NCBI RefSeq assembly: GCF_001613085.1
Contig: NZ_BDBR01000024.1
Location: 102,582-166,581 of the forward strand
DNA: 64,000 bases
From: Nocardia salmonicida NBRC 13393
GTDB taxonomy: Bacteria > Actinomycetota > Actinomycetes > Mycobacteriales > Mycobacteriaceae
Reading direction: 5' to 3'
Positions within the stretch are counted from its first letter, which is position 1, and each line of letters starts with the position of its first letter. A model generated the notes under the pieces. The model ran no database searches and was not told the origin of the DNA. It worked only from the letters and a program-made list of their open reading frames with translations. Of this stretch, positions 41,109 to 50,600 are shown piece after piece. A program made the translations under genes and the position numbers.

Positions 41109-43423
41109 CCGCCGCCGTGAACAGACAGGCAACCTGGCAAGTCAGGGTTACCGGCGTCGTTCAGGGTGTTGGGTATCGCCCGTTCGTCTACAAATTGGCA
41201 CTCGAACGGCAATTGGTCGGCTGGGTCCGCAATGATCCCGAAGGCGTGCTCATCGAAGCGAGTGGCGGCGAACACACGCTGGAACTGTTCAGCGCGGAGC
41301 TGTCCACCCGGGCTCCCGAGCTGGCCAGGGTCGATCGTGTAGTAGCCCTCAGCAGATCGGTCGGAAGATCGGCGGCCACCGGTTTCGATATCGTGCACAG
41401 TGAGCACACCGGGGAAAAGACGGCCCTGGTACCCGCTGACACTCACGTGTGCGCCGACTGTCTGGCCGAATTGCGCGACCCAACCGACCGGCGATACCGC
41501 TACCCGTTCATCAACTGCACGAACTGCGGGCCCCGATACTCGATCATTCGCGCACTACCGTACGACCGGTCGCAAACCACCATGCGCTCCTTCGATATGT
41601 GCGCGAAATGCGACGAGGAGTACCGAAATCCGATGAGCCGGCGGTTCCACGCGCAGCCCAATGCCTGTGCGGACTGTGGACCACGACTGTTTCTCGCCGA
41701 CCGGGACGGAACGACGCGCACAGACCAAGAGGCATTGCGGCAATGCGTCCAGGAGCTGACGGCAGGGCGTGTCGTGGCGGTTAAGAGTGTCGGGGGTTTC
41801 CATCTTGCCGTGGACGCGATGAACGCGGAGTCGGTGGCCTTGCTTCGCGAGCGGAAACGTCGGGATTCGAAGCCGTTCGCCGTCATGGTTCGAGACCTCG
41901 CGACCGCCCATCGGGTCGTGGAACTGTCCGCGGCGGAGGAGGCCGTGCTGCGCTCGCCTGCCCGCCCGATCTTGCTGGCTCGCAAGCGCCCCGGCGCGGT
42001 TCCGGAAGGCGTTGCACCCAGAAATCCGAACCTGGGTGTGATGCTGCCGTCGGCTCCGCATCATCACCTGCTTCTCGACGAATCCGGCTCGGACATTCTG
42101 GTCATGACTAGCGGGAATGTGTCCGGCTATCCGATCGTTCATCGAAACGAGGACGCGCTACAGCACCTGTTCGAGATCGCGGATGTGATTCTCTATCACA
42201 ACCGTGAAATCGAGTCCAGGGTAGATGATTCAGTGGTACGGCTGTCCACTCATCCGGAACTGGACGGCGCTCTGCTGACCTTTCTGCGCCGGGCGCGGGG
42301 GTACGCACCGTATCCGGTCGAGGTGGGCCGTCAGTTGAGCCCGTTGGTCGCCTATGGCGCCGAGCTCAAGACGACGGTGGCACTGTCCGCCGGCTCCCGG
42401 GTCTACCTCAGCCAGCACATCGGCGACCTGAAGAACGACGAAACGTTCGCCGCACATCGCCAGACCGCGGCGCACCTGGCATCGTTGTATGACTTGCGCC
42501 CCACGACAGGCGTTTACGACATGCATCCGGACTTCCGCACGAGCCGGGCGCACCAGGATTTCGGCGAACAGGCCGCACCGATATTCGTTCAGCACCATCA
42601 CGCGCATATGGCTGCGTGCATGGCGGAGAATCAGCTCACCGGGCCGACGATCGGCGTCGTCTTCGACGGTGCGGGTTACGGCACTGACGGCACCGTTTGG
42701 GGTGGCGAGTTCTTGGTCGGGGACTTCGAACGGTTCGACCGAGCGACACATCTGCGGCGCCTCGCGCTGATCGGCGGTGATCAGGCCGTGCGCGAGCCGA
42801 ACCGGACCGGGGTGTCGATCGCGCTGGACACCTTCGTCGACATCGATGCGGCAGTGCGGGCGTTTCCGGAAATCGGCCTACTCGAGCACGACCGCCGACA
42901 GGTGTACGCGACGATGCGCGCACGGGGCATCAATTCGCCCGCGGTATCCAGCATGGGCCGTCTGTTCGACGGAGTGGCCGCCCTACTCGGTATCTGTGCC
43001 CGCGCTGAGTACGAAGCCCAGGGTCCGATCGAATTGGAAGGCTTGCTGAATCGCGACCTCGATATGGTCGCCGGATACGAGTTCGGCCACACCACTACCG
43101 AAGTGGACTTCCGCCCGGTGGTGCGCGCGATCGCCACGGATCTTGCCGCGGGTGTCGCGCTCGACGAGATCAGCCGCCGGTTTCACTCCGGCGTGGTCGC
43201 CATGGTTCGCCGTCAGTGCCGGGAGATTTCCCGCGCGACCGGCGTCCAGCAGGTCGTGCTGTCCGGCGGTGTGTTCCTCAATGAATTCCTACTGGTCAAC
43301 TGCATTGTGCAGCTCGAGCGCGAAGGGCTCGAGGTCTACAGCCACCGTCAGGTTCCGCCGAACGACGGGGGTATCGCCCTCGGTCAATTGATGGTCGCGG
43401 ACCGGGCACACGGGGAGCGATGA
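41102..43423 (+). CDS. hypF: carbamoyltransferase HypF, full length
   Basis: 773 residues from GTG 41102, the normal HypF size. Acylphosphatase domain (~10-100: QVRVTGVVQGVGYRPFVYKL); two zinc fingers of CX2C-X18-CX2C type (CADCLAEL...CTNC and CAKCDEEY...CADC); YrdC-like domain (~210-400: VVAVKSVGGFHLAVDA, RRDSKPFAVMVRD); Kae1/TobZ-like C-terminal half with HHHAHMAACMAEN, VFDGAGYGTDGTVWGGEF and VLSGGVFLNEFL. HypF converts carbamoyl phosphate plus ATP to carbamoyl-adenylate and loads HypE. All domains look intact. Confidence 0.94.
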   Translation: MLTAAVNRQATWQVRVTGVVQGVGYRPFVYKLALERQLVGWVRNDPEGVLIEASGGEHTLELFSAELSTRAPELARVDRVVALSRSVGRSAATGFDIVHSEHTGEKTALVPADTHVCADCLAELRDPTDRRYRYPFINCTNCGPRYSIIRALPYDRSQTTMRSFDMCAKCDEEYRNPMSRRFHAQPNACADCGPRLFLADRDGTTRTDQEALRQCVQELTAGRVVAVKSVGGFHLAVDAMNAESVALLRERKRRDSKPFAVMVRDLATAHRVVELSAAEEAVLRSPARPILLARKRPGAVPEGVAPRNPNLGVMLPSAPHHHLLLDESGSDILVMTSGNVSGYPIVHRNEDALQHLFEIADVILYHNREIESRVDDSVVRLSTHPELDGALLTFLRRARGYAPYPVEVGRQLSPLVAYGAELKTTVALSAGSRVYLSQHIGDLKNDETFAAHRQTAAHLASLYDLRPTTGVYDMHPDFRTSRAHQDFGEQAAPIFVQHHHAHMAACMAENQLTGPTIGVVFDGAGYGTDGTVWGGEFLVGDFERFDRATHLRRLALIGGDQAVREPNRTGVSIALDTFVDIDAAVRAFPEIGLLEHDRRQVYATMRARGINSPAVSSMGRLFDGVAALLGICARAEYEAQGPIELEGLLNRDLDMVAGYEFGHTTTEVDFRPVVRAIATDLAAGVALDEISRRFHSGVVAMVRRQCREISRATGVQQVVLSGGVFLNEFLLVNCIVQLEREGLEVYSHRQVPPNDGGIALGQLMVADRAHGER

Positions 43424-44376
43424 TGGGTTCGTCGAATTTCGCAGTTGTCCTGCCGGTCGCGCTGGTGGTGGTGATGTTCGGGTTGGGTTTGACACTGACA
43501 CCACAGGACTTTCACCGGGTGATTCGTCATCCGAAGGCGGTGGCGATCGCGCTCGGCTGCCAGTTGGTGGTGCTGCCCGCCCTGTGTCTGCTGCTTGTGG
43601 TGCTGTTCGGGCTGACCGGAGCACTGGCGGTGGGCATGATGTTGCTGGCCGCTTCGCCTGGGGGTACGTCGGCGAACTTGTTCAGCCACCTCGCGGGTGG
43701 GGACGTGGCGCTGAATATCATGCTCACCGCGATCAATTCGGTGCTCGCGGCGTTCACGATGCCGATCGTGATCACGCTGTCGGTCGCCGCATTCATGAAC
43801 GATGATGCGGCAGTCGGGCTGCAACCGGCCAAGTTGGTACAGGTGATCGCTGTCGTGCTGGTGCCCGTGGCGATCGGTATGTGGATCAATCATGTGTACC
43901 CCGCCTTCTCCGGACGAATGGCGAAGCCGGTGAAAATCGCTTCCATGGCGGTGCTGGTGATGGCGGTCACCGTAGCGGTCGGATCCGAATTCGACACGCT
44001 GCGTGAGAATCTCGGCCGGCTCGGGTTGATCACCGTGATGTTGTCGGTGCTGAGTTTGTCGATCGGATACTTCGTGCCGCGGTGGTTCGGCGTCGGCATC
44101 CGCCAGGCCATCGCCTCCTCCATGGAGATCGGCATTCATAATGCGACCCTTGCCATCGCGGTCGCGGTGTCCGTTCTCGGGAGCGAAGTCATGGCAGTGC
44201 CGGCCGCGACCTACGGGATCGTCATGGGTGGTCCAGCCGCGATCTCGGCGTTTCTGCTGGCGCGGAGGGCGAAGCGCACCGGCGACCGGGCGGATTTCCG
44301 CTCGCGGAGAACAGAGCTCGACGACCTGGACCCGAGCGGGTCGCCTTCGACTCGATCGAGCTCGGAACCTGCATGA
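43420..44376 (+). CDS. bile acid:sodium symporter (BASS) family transporter
   Basis: 318 residues; ATG overlaps the hypF stop by four bases (ATGA). About nine to ten membrane helices, with the BASS signature around LLAASPGGTSANLFSHLAGGDVALNIMLT and MEIGIHNATLAIAVAVSVLG. Bacterial BASS proteins move organic anions such as keto acids, pantoate or sulfonates with Na+. A hydrophilic C-terminal tail is extra. Tight coupling to hypF suggests it moves a substrate or product of that module. Confidence 0.9.
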   Translation: MMGSSNFAVVLPVALVVVMFGLGLTLTPQDFHRVIRHPKAVAIALGCQLVVLPALCLLLVVLFGLTGALAVGMMLLAASPGGTSANLFSHLAGGDVALNIMLTAINSVLAAFTMPIVITLSVAAFMNDDAAVGLQPAKLVQVIAVVLVPVAIGMWINHVYPAFSGRMAKPVKIASMAVLVMAVTVAVGSEFDTLRENLGRLGLITVMLSVLSLSIGYFVPRWFGVGIRQAIASSMEIGIHNATLAIAVAVSVLGSEVMAVPAATYGIVMGGPAAISAFLLARRAKRTGDRADFRSRRTELDDLDPSGSPSTRSSSEPA

Positions 44377-44416
44377 GCACTACGTGGTCCGAACTCGCTC
44401 GATGTCATCAGTGCGC

Positions 44417-45277
44417 TTACGGAAACCGCTTCGCGATCGCCTCGGCGATCTCGTTCGGTGCGTGTTCCTGAATGAACTGTTGCGCGTGTGGCAGCTCGAC
44501 TACTTCGATATCGGTGAAGACCGAACGCATCCGGGGGATGTGGGCTTTCGGGCGATATACCATGTCTCGCATGCCCCATACCAGCAGCGTGGGCTTGTCC
44601 CCGAGGATGGCGGGTACGTCGCGGGACAGCTGATCCAGCAGTGGACGTGCGTCCCGAATCTGTCGGGCGATCACTCCGAGCCCGCGCCGGGATTCCGGGG
44701 TCGGCTGCACCATTCGGTAGTGATCGATCTCGGCCGCGGTCAGTGTGCGCCCCAGCTCCGAGAGCAGGATCCGCTCGACGAGGAAGTTCTTCTCCAGCAC
44801 CCGCCGCTGCATCGGCGAGGTGCGCATCACCCGGCTGAAGATACGGTTCGCCTTTGCTTCGAGCGGCCAGAACATCGTGTTACCCAAGACGATTCCACGT
44901 ACCCGATCCGCGCGGGTGGTCACCGCGCCCAGGCCGATGGGCCCGCCCCAATCGTGTCCCATCAGTACGAAGTCGTCGAGCCGCAGATGATCGATCAGCT
45001 CGCCGAGAATCGAGATATGTTCGGCGACCGTGTAGCCGAACTCCGTCGGGCGTTCGGACAGGCCGAATCCGAGGTAGTCGACGGCGATGCAGCGGTACCG
45101 GTGACGCAGCTCCTTGATGATGTGCCGGTAGAGGAAACTCCAGGCCGGAACACCATGACAGAACAGGATGGTCGGTCCGGACCCCTCGTCGATGTAGTGG
45201 ACCCGGCCGGCCGACGAGTCGAACCAGCGGGACTCGAAGGGGTACAGGTTTATATCGGGAACGAAGTCGATCAGCAT
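44417..45277 (-). CDS. haloalkane-dehalogenase-like alpha/beta hydrolase with altered catalytic His
   Basis: ATG 45277 after GAGAGG gives 286 residues. Nucleophile Asp with halide-type Trp in MGHDWGGP, entrance CHGVPAWSFLYR and acid residue in WGMRDMVYRP fit the haloalkane dehalogenase/epoxide hydrolase group. The catalytic His segment, normally like ASHFIQED, reads PHAQQFIQEH: Gln sits where His should be, with His three residues earlier. It is either inactive as a dehalogenase or repurposed. Convergent with the BASS gene and divergent from UbiA. Confidence 0.85.
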   Translation of the reverse strand: MLIDFVPDINLYPFESRWFDSSAGRVHYIDEGSGPTILFCHGVPAWSFLYRHIIKELRHRYRCIAVDYLGFGLSERPTEFGYTVAEHISILGELIDHLRLDDFVLMGHDWGGPIGLGAVTTRADRVRGIVLGNTMFWPLEAKANRIFSRVMRTSPMQRRVLEKNFLVERILLSELGRTLTAAEIDHYRMVQPTPESRRGLGVIARQIRDARPLLDQLSRDVPAILGDKPTLLVWGMRDMVYRPKAHIPRMRSVFTDIEVVELPHAQQFIQEHAPNEIAEAIAKRFP

Positions 45278-45535
45278 GGAAAACCTCTCTGCGAGACAAG
45301 ACCTCATTTGATATACCCCGCTCACGCAGATTAGCGCGAATCGCACTGTTCGAGATCGGCGGTTGTGTGCAACTGGAGAAAGTCACGGTTGGACGATCTG
45401 CCGCCTCGTTCGATTGTCATGTATGGTCGAAATCAGCCGCCGATATCGCGGCGAGGCCACAAACGGGGGATGTAAATATCGGCGTTTGTAAGGTCCGGAT
45501 CGTGCAATATTGGAACTGCGCATGACGAATGGGCT

Positions 45536-46603
45536 GTGATCGTGACTGGAACAATTTCGAAACCCACGCTCGATGAATTCCTGAACAAATCGGCAGACAA
45601 GAGAATCGATTGGGTGAACTCCTCTGAGGGTTTAGCCACGGGTGTTCTCGAACGTGTCGGACTGTTTCTTTCATTCGCGCGGCCGCGTACCTGTCTTCCG
45701 GGAATGCTCGCGTTTTATCTTGCTTGCAAGCTGCTCAGCCTGCCGATCGATCTGAATGTTCTCGTCGGCTTGTTCATCAGCTTTATGTACAGTGCGGTCG
45801 CTAATCTGTTCAACGCCTACTCGGACATTGCCGAAGACAATCAGAATATCCCGGCACGGCTGTACCTGCTCGGCATGTACGGGCGAAAGCGGTTGTTGCG
45901 AAGCGCGTGGGTCGTGTGTGTCGTGATGCTGGCGGCGGCGGCGGTCGTCGGCCCCGAATTCGTCTTGCTCACCGTGGTATGTATCGCCATCGCCCACCAG
46001 TACTCCTTGCCGCCGTTCCGGGTGAAAGCAAGGCCGATGCTGTCGCTGGGCCTCTTCGCCCTGGATATCGCCTTTCCATTCCTGATGGCTCCAGCCGTGA
46101 CGGAGAACGGTCCCGCGATCGCTGGGAATTGGCCCTTCTTCATCATGGCCAGCTATTTGTTCCTATGGTTCGCGGCCAAGGGTTTGGTGAAGAATCTGCC
46201 AGACTTCGAGGGTGATCGTGAAGCCGGATTGTCTACCTCGGCGACAATTTTTGGAACAAGGAATCGGGCCGGAATCGCGGCATCGGTGGCCACGGCTCTG
46301 GTCTATCTGGGGCCGTTGTTCCTGGTGTTCGGCGCACAGTTCGACGAGAAATATCTGATCGCCCTCGGGTGGTTTCCGGTCGTCTGCATCCAATGCGCGC
46401 GGATGATCCTCAACGCCGACAGCCGGTCGGCGAACAACATGCTTCGTTTCGATATGATCGTGTCGACTGGGTACCTGTCGACATGGATTCTACTGGCGGA
46501 CACTTCCATATCATCGATGACTGTCGTGGCCGGATCGTTGGTAATCATCTTTCTAATGGATGCGCTGAAACTTGATACACGCAAAAAAGAAGATATCGGG
46601 TGA
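45536..46603 (+). CDS. UbiA-family membrane prenyltransferase
   Basis: 355 residues from GTG 45536 (GTG 45542 also possible). Around eight to nine membrane helices and both Asp-rich prenyl-diphosphate motifs: NAYSDIAED and KNLPDFEGDREAG. UbiA enzymes attach a polyprenyl chain to an aromatic or other acceptor at the membrane. Two 60-base lines counted by hand at its start (45541-45600, 45781-45840) are only 28/60 and 29/60 G+C, far below most flanking genes, a sign of foreign origin. Acceptor unknown; menaquinone-type or meroterpenoid chemistry is possible. Confidence 0.9.
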   Translation: MIVTGTISKPTLDEFLNKSADKRIDWVNSSEGLATGVLERVGLFLSFARPRTCLPGMLAFYLACKLLSLPIDLNVLVGLFISFMYSAVANLFNAYSDIAEDNQNIPARLYLLGMYGRKRLLRSAWVVCVVMLAAAAVVGPEFVLLTVVCIAIAHQYSLPPFRVKARPMLSLGLFALDIAFPFLMAPAVTENGPAIAGNWPFFIMASYLFLWFAAKGLVKNLPDFEGDREAGLSTSATIFGTRNRAGIAASVATALVYLGPLFLVFGAQFDEKYLIALGWFPVVCIQCARMILNADSRSANNMLRFDMIVSTGYLSTWILLADTSISSMTVVAGSLVIIFLMDALKLDTRKKEDIG

Positions 46604-46609
46604 CGGGGC

Positions 46610-47695
46610 GTGGAAAGGTTGATGGGTGTGCGTGACGCAGTTTTGCTGAACGAATATCGATCCGGTGAGGAAGTCGATACCTCCGCGGCCGTGATAGATC
46701 TCTCGAATAATGCTCTTCCCTTCGCTCCGCGGCCGAGCGTTCGCACAGCGATCGCGGACGAAGTGGATCGCGCTGCGGCCTATCCTGCTGCGTCATACCG
46801 ATCGCTGCGAAGCGCGATCGCACGATTCGCTGACTGCGCGCCCGATCAAGTAGTTGTCGGGCCCGGCAGCGTCGGCGTGCTGGGTTACCTCGTCCGCCGG
46901 GTCGCCGGACACGGCGGACGAGTCGTCTTCGCGGTCCCGGCTTTCGACGCGTACGAGCGGGTGGTGGTGGGTGCCGGCGGGATCGCGGTACCGGTTCCGG
47001 GGTCGCCGAGTCGGTGGCAGCCACTGGAGGCGATGGTGGCAGCGGTCGGCGACGACGCGGTCGCGATCCTGATCTGCGCGCCGCACAACCCGACGGGCGA
47101 GCGGGTAGGGCCCGACGAGGTCGAGATGGTCCTGTCCCGGGTTCCTCGAAGCACGGTGGTCATCGTGGACGAGGCCTACATCGAATTCGATCGGAGCACT
47201 GATCCGTCGGCAATTCTGCGGATGACCCGACGGTACGCGAATCTGATTGTCCTGCGGACTTTTTCGAAGGCCTATGGCCTAGCTGGTCTTCGCGTCGGCT
47301 ACGCGGTCGGCCATGCTGACCTGATCGGTGCCTGCCGAGCCATGGCGATGCCTTTCGGGGTGAATCGTCTGGCGGTGGCAGCCGCTGTCGCGTCGCTGGA
47401 CGTGGTCGACGAGCTGGTGAGTCAGGTGGATTCGGTGGTTCGCGCCCGGTCCGCGTTCATCGAGTCGATTCGCGGGCGAGGCATCGATCTCCCCGATTCG
47501 TACGGAAACTTCGTCTGGGTGCCGACACACACTGCGGTTCCGCTCGTCGAGCATCTCGCCGAGTCCGGGATCGCGGTGCGGTCGTACCCGGACACGGGTG
47601 TGCGGATCACCGTTCCCGTTGTCGGGCAGATCGCCGAAGTCGTTGACGTACTCGCGGATGGATACAAACGAGTGGAGCCAATTTCATGCAAATGA
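46610..47695 (+). CDS. HisC-like PLP aminotransferase
   Basis: 361 residues (GTG 46610; ATG 46622 is an alternative). Class I/II aminotransferase of the histidinol-phosphate type: IDLSNNALPFAP, GPGSVGVLGYLVRR, CAPHNPTGERVG, IVDEAYIEFDR, and PLP-Lys in RTFSKAYGLAGLRVGYA. Within a cluster such enzymes usually convert an alpha-keto acid to an amino acid or the reverse, or act as decarboxylases. It begins seven bases after UbiA and its stop lies inside the next gene, so it is in one operon with both. Confidence 0.92.
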   Translation: MERLMGVRDAVLLNEYRSGEEVDTSAAVIDLSNNALPFAPRPSVRTAIADEVDRAAAYPAASYRSLRSAIARFADCAPDQVVVGPGSVGVLGYLVRRVAGHGGRVVFAVPAFDAYERVVVGAGGIAVPVPGSPSRWQPLEAMVAAVGDDAVAILICAPHNPTGERVGPDEVEMVLSRVPRSTVVIVDEAYIEFDRSTDPSAILRMTRRYANLIVLRTFSKAYGLAGLRVGYAVGHADLIGACRAMAMPFGVNRLAVAAAVASLDVVDELVSQVDSVVRARSAFIESIRGRGIDLPDSYGNFVWVPTHTAVPLVEHLAESGIAVRSYPDTGVRITVPVVGQIAEVVDVLADGYKRVEPISCK

Positions 47696-50600
47696 ATACA
47701 CACCTCGGCGCGGACTTGCTGGGGCGTCCACGGTTCGCCGATGCCCTCGTGGACCGACTGATTCGTAACGATGTGCGCTACATCTTCGGCATGCCGGCGG
47801 AGTCGGTCAATTGCCTGGTGGATGCGGTGGGACGTCGTCCAGACATCGACCTGATCGCGGTACGTCACGAAAGCGCGGCCTCCTGGATGGCTGTGGGGTA
47901 CGCCCATGGTTCGGGCACTGTCGGGGTCTGTTTCGGTACGGCCGGACCCGGTGCGACACACCTACTGCCCGGCGTCTACGACGGGTTGTACGACCGCCTA
48001 CCGGTGCTGGCGATATCTGGTCAGGTGGCGCGTGCTGAGATCGGCACGAGGTCGTTCCAGGAGATCGATTCGGCACGACTGTTCCGGGACGGCACGTGGC
48101 GATCGTCGGATATCGTCTCGCCCGATCAGATCGCGGTCTTCGACCAGATGGTGCTTTCCGTACGGCTGGAGCAGACGTCGGCGCATGTCGCGATTCCGTC
48201 GGATGTGCTGAATTCGCCGGTCGATGCGCTCGAGCAGGTGAGCCCGTACCGGTTGGGCGCCCGCACGGCGACAGAGGTGGACAAGAAGCGCGTCGAAGAT
48301 CTCGCGGACTACCTCTGCGCGACACCGACGACCGTCGTGCTGGGTGCGGGTAGCCGCGATGTTGCGGATTGCGCTCGTCTGCTCGCGCACGCGCTGGATG
48401 TTCCGCTCACTGCACTGCCCGAGTCGGGAATCCCGGAGTGGTCGGCGAACCAGGTGGACGATGGCGGGCCGTTGGCGGCGATGGAGAGCGTACTACTGAT
48501 CGGCAGACCGACTGCTGGTGTGGCGCGGTACTTTCCATCGGCGGATCTCATCGTGGAGATCACCGATGTCGCTACATCGGGATTCGACGAAGGATGCCGC
48601 AGGATCGGCATCGCCGGCGACGTCCCATTGATCGTGCAGGCGCTGGCCTCGGCCGTGTGGAATCGCCGCGGCGCACCCGCCGAGGCATCGGTGATTCCGG
48701 CCGACTCGTCGCAGAAATCGGACGCGCCCGGCGGCTGGGAGGTGCTCGCGCGACAACTCACGGGTGCTTCTGTCGCTGTCGACCCCGGAAAGACGTTGCG
48801 GCTGGCACGCAGGTACCTCAACGAGCACACGAATATCCGCAGTGCGTGGAATCTCGAGGCCGAGGGGTCGGCGCTGCCCATGTCGATCGGTCTCGCCTTG
48901 GCGACCAACGATCGGTGCTATGCCCTGACGGATCTCGCTGCGCTGGACCAGTACATCGCGGAGCTTTCCACGGCCGCGCGCTACGAGGTGCCGGTAACGG
49001 TCATCTGTCGCGCTGAGTCCGGCGCGACGATCCGAGATCTGGCCAAGGCCTTCGATATCGCGGTGTTCTGGGCGGCAGACGCCACCGAACTGAGTGCGAG
49101 GATGCTGGAGGCAGGTCGAGAACGTGGACCTGTCCTGATCCTGACCTCGGCGCTGGACGTGGCATCGGCGCCTGACTCCCCAGCGACCTCCCGCACCGAT
49201 GTCGTGGAGTTCATCAGCCACCTGTTCGCGGCAGTTACCTGCAGGGGAATAGATTCGGCGTATCTGTCGAGAAGAAGTTGTGCCGCGCTCGGCGTGACAG
49301 CCGGCGCGGATTCCGGCCTCGACCTGCAGGTCGTCGCCGATATTCAGGCGGCTGCCATGCGGGCGACCGCGGCGTTCAAGGCCGACGGGGCTCCTGCCTG
49401 CGTGGTGGTGACTTCGCCGGCGGAACTGCTCGCGCAACTGAACGGGCTCTACGACGCCTCGTTCGACAATGCTTCCGTACTCCTGATCTCCGTCGAGACC
49501 GACCGCTGGTTGCTGGACCCCGTCGACGTACTGGCCGAGATCGCGGCGATATCGGTGGTTTTGGATGGCACCGGCAAGGATTCGGCGCGCCTTCACGAAG
49601 CGTTGTCGACTGTCGTCGCAGGCGGCAGGGGAGTGACGCACATCCATGTGTCGAGTTCCGCGATATCGGCTCGTAACAGTGCAGCGCTCGGGGACAACGC
49701 GCCTGGGATTCCGGCCTCGTTGCGCGGACTGCCAGGCAAGACGGCTGCCGCGATCGAAGAGGTTGTGCGGGCGGCAGAACTGATCACAGCAGCCGAGGAT
49801 GTCGCCATCATCGTCGGGCGTGGTGCCGCAGGCGCACGAACCGAGCTCATCGAGTTGGCGTCACGTACCGGAAGCTCGCTCTATTGCACGATGGGCGCGT
49901 TGGCTGCGGATGTCGTGGGCGAGCACTGCGCCGGTTTGGTGGGGACTTCTGGAAACGACGACGCGATGCAGCGGATCCGCCAGAGCCGACTCGTCGTCGT
50001 CGTGGGTGTGTCGTGGCGGGGTTCCGCGTTCGAGATGGTCGGGCACAATCCGGTGATCTCGGTGAACACCGATCCGCTGACCTTCCTCCGCCTCCCGTCG
50101 GACTCGATCGGTTTGCTCGGCGATGCCCGCGAGACGTTGGAGGCGCTGGTCGGACTGTTGGGTGATGGCGCCGCTACCGCGCGCGAGGTCATCGCCCAGC
50201 CGACGCCGCAGCGCCGGGGGCCTCGCGAAAACGGCCGACGACTACGGGCCGCCACGGTCGCGCAGGTCATCGACAAGGAGCTCGCGCGTGCCGGTCGGGC
50301 CTCGACTCTGAGTGTCGACGTGGGCATCAATACGTTGTGGGCCTACCGCTACGTCCGGTCGGCACACCGATATCTGTGGACCGCGTCGTTCGCGACCATG
50401 GGATTCGCGGTGCCCGCCGCAGTCGATGTCGCCGTGCGCAATCCGGACGACATCTCCGTGGCGATCGTCGGTGACGGCGGGATCGGTATCACGCTGGCCG
50501 AACTCAGAAACGCCGCAACTGTCGATTCGACGATGGTGATCGTGGTCTTCAACAACAACGCGCTGGCGGCCATCAAATTCGAGAGCTGGATCATGGGGTG

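Noticed and set aside
40092..43423. Part of an ordinary hydrogenase maturation operon
   Set aside because: No hypA, B, C, D, structural subunits or maturation protease within the window; flanked instead by metabolite-type genes. A hydrogenase elsewhere in the genome cannot be excluded.
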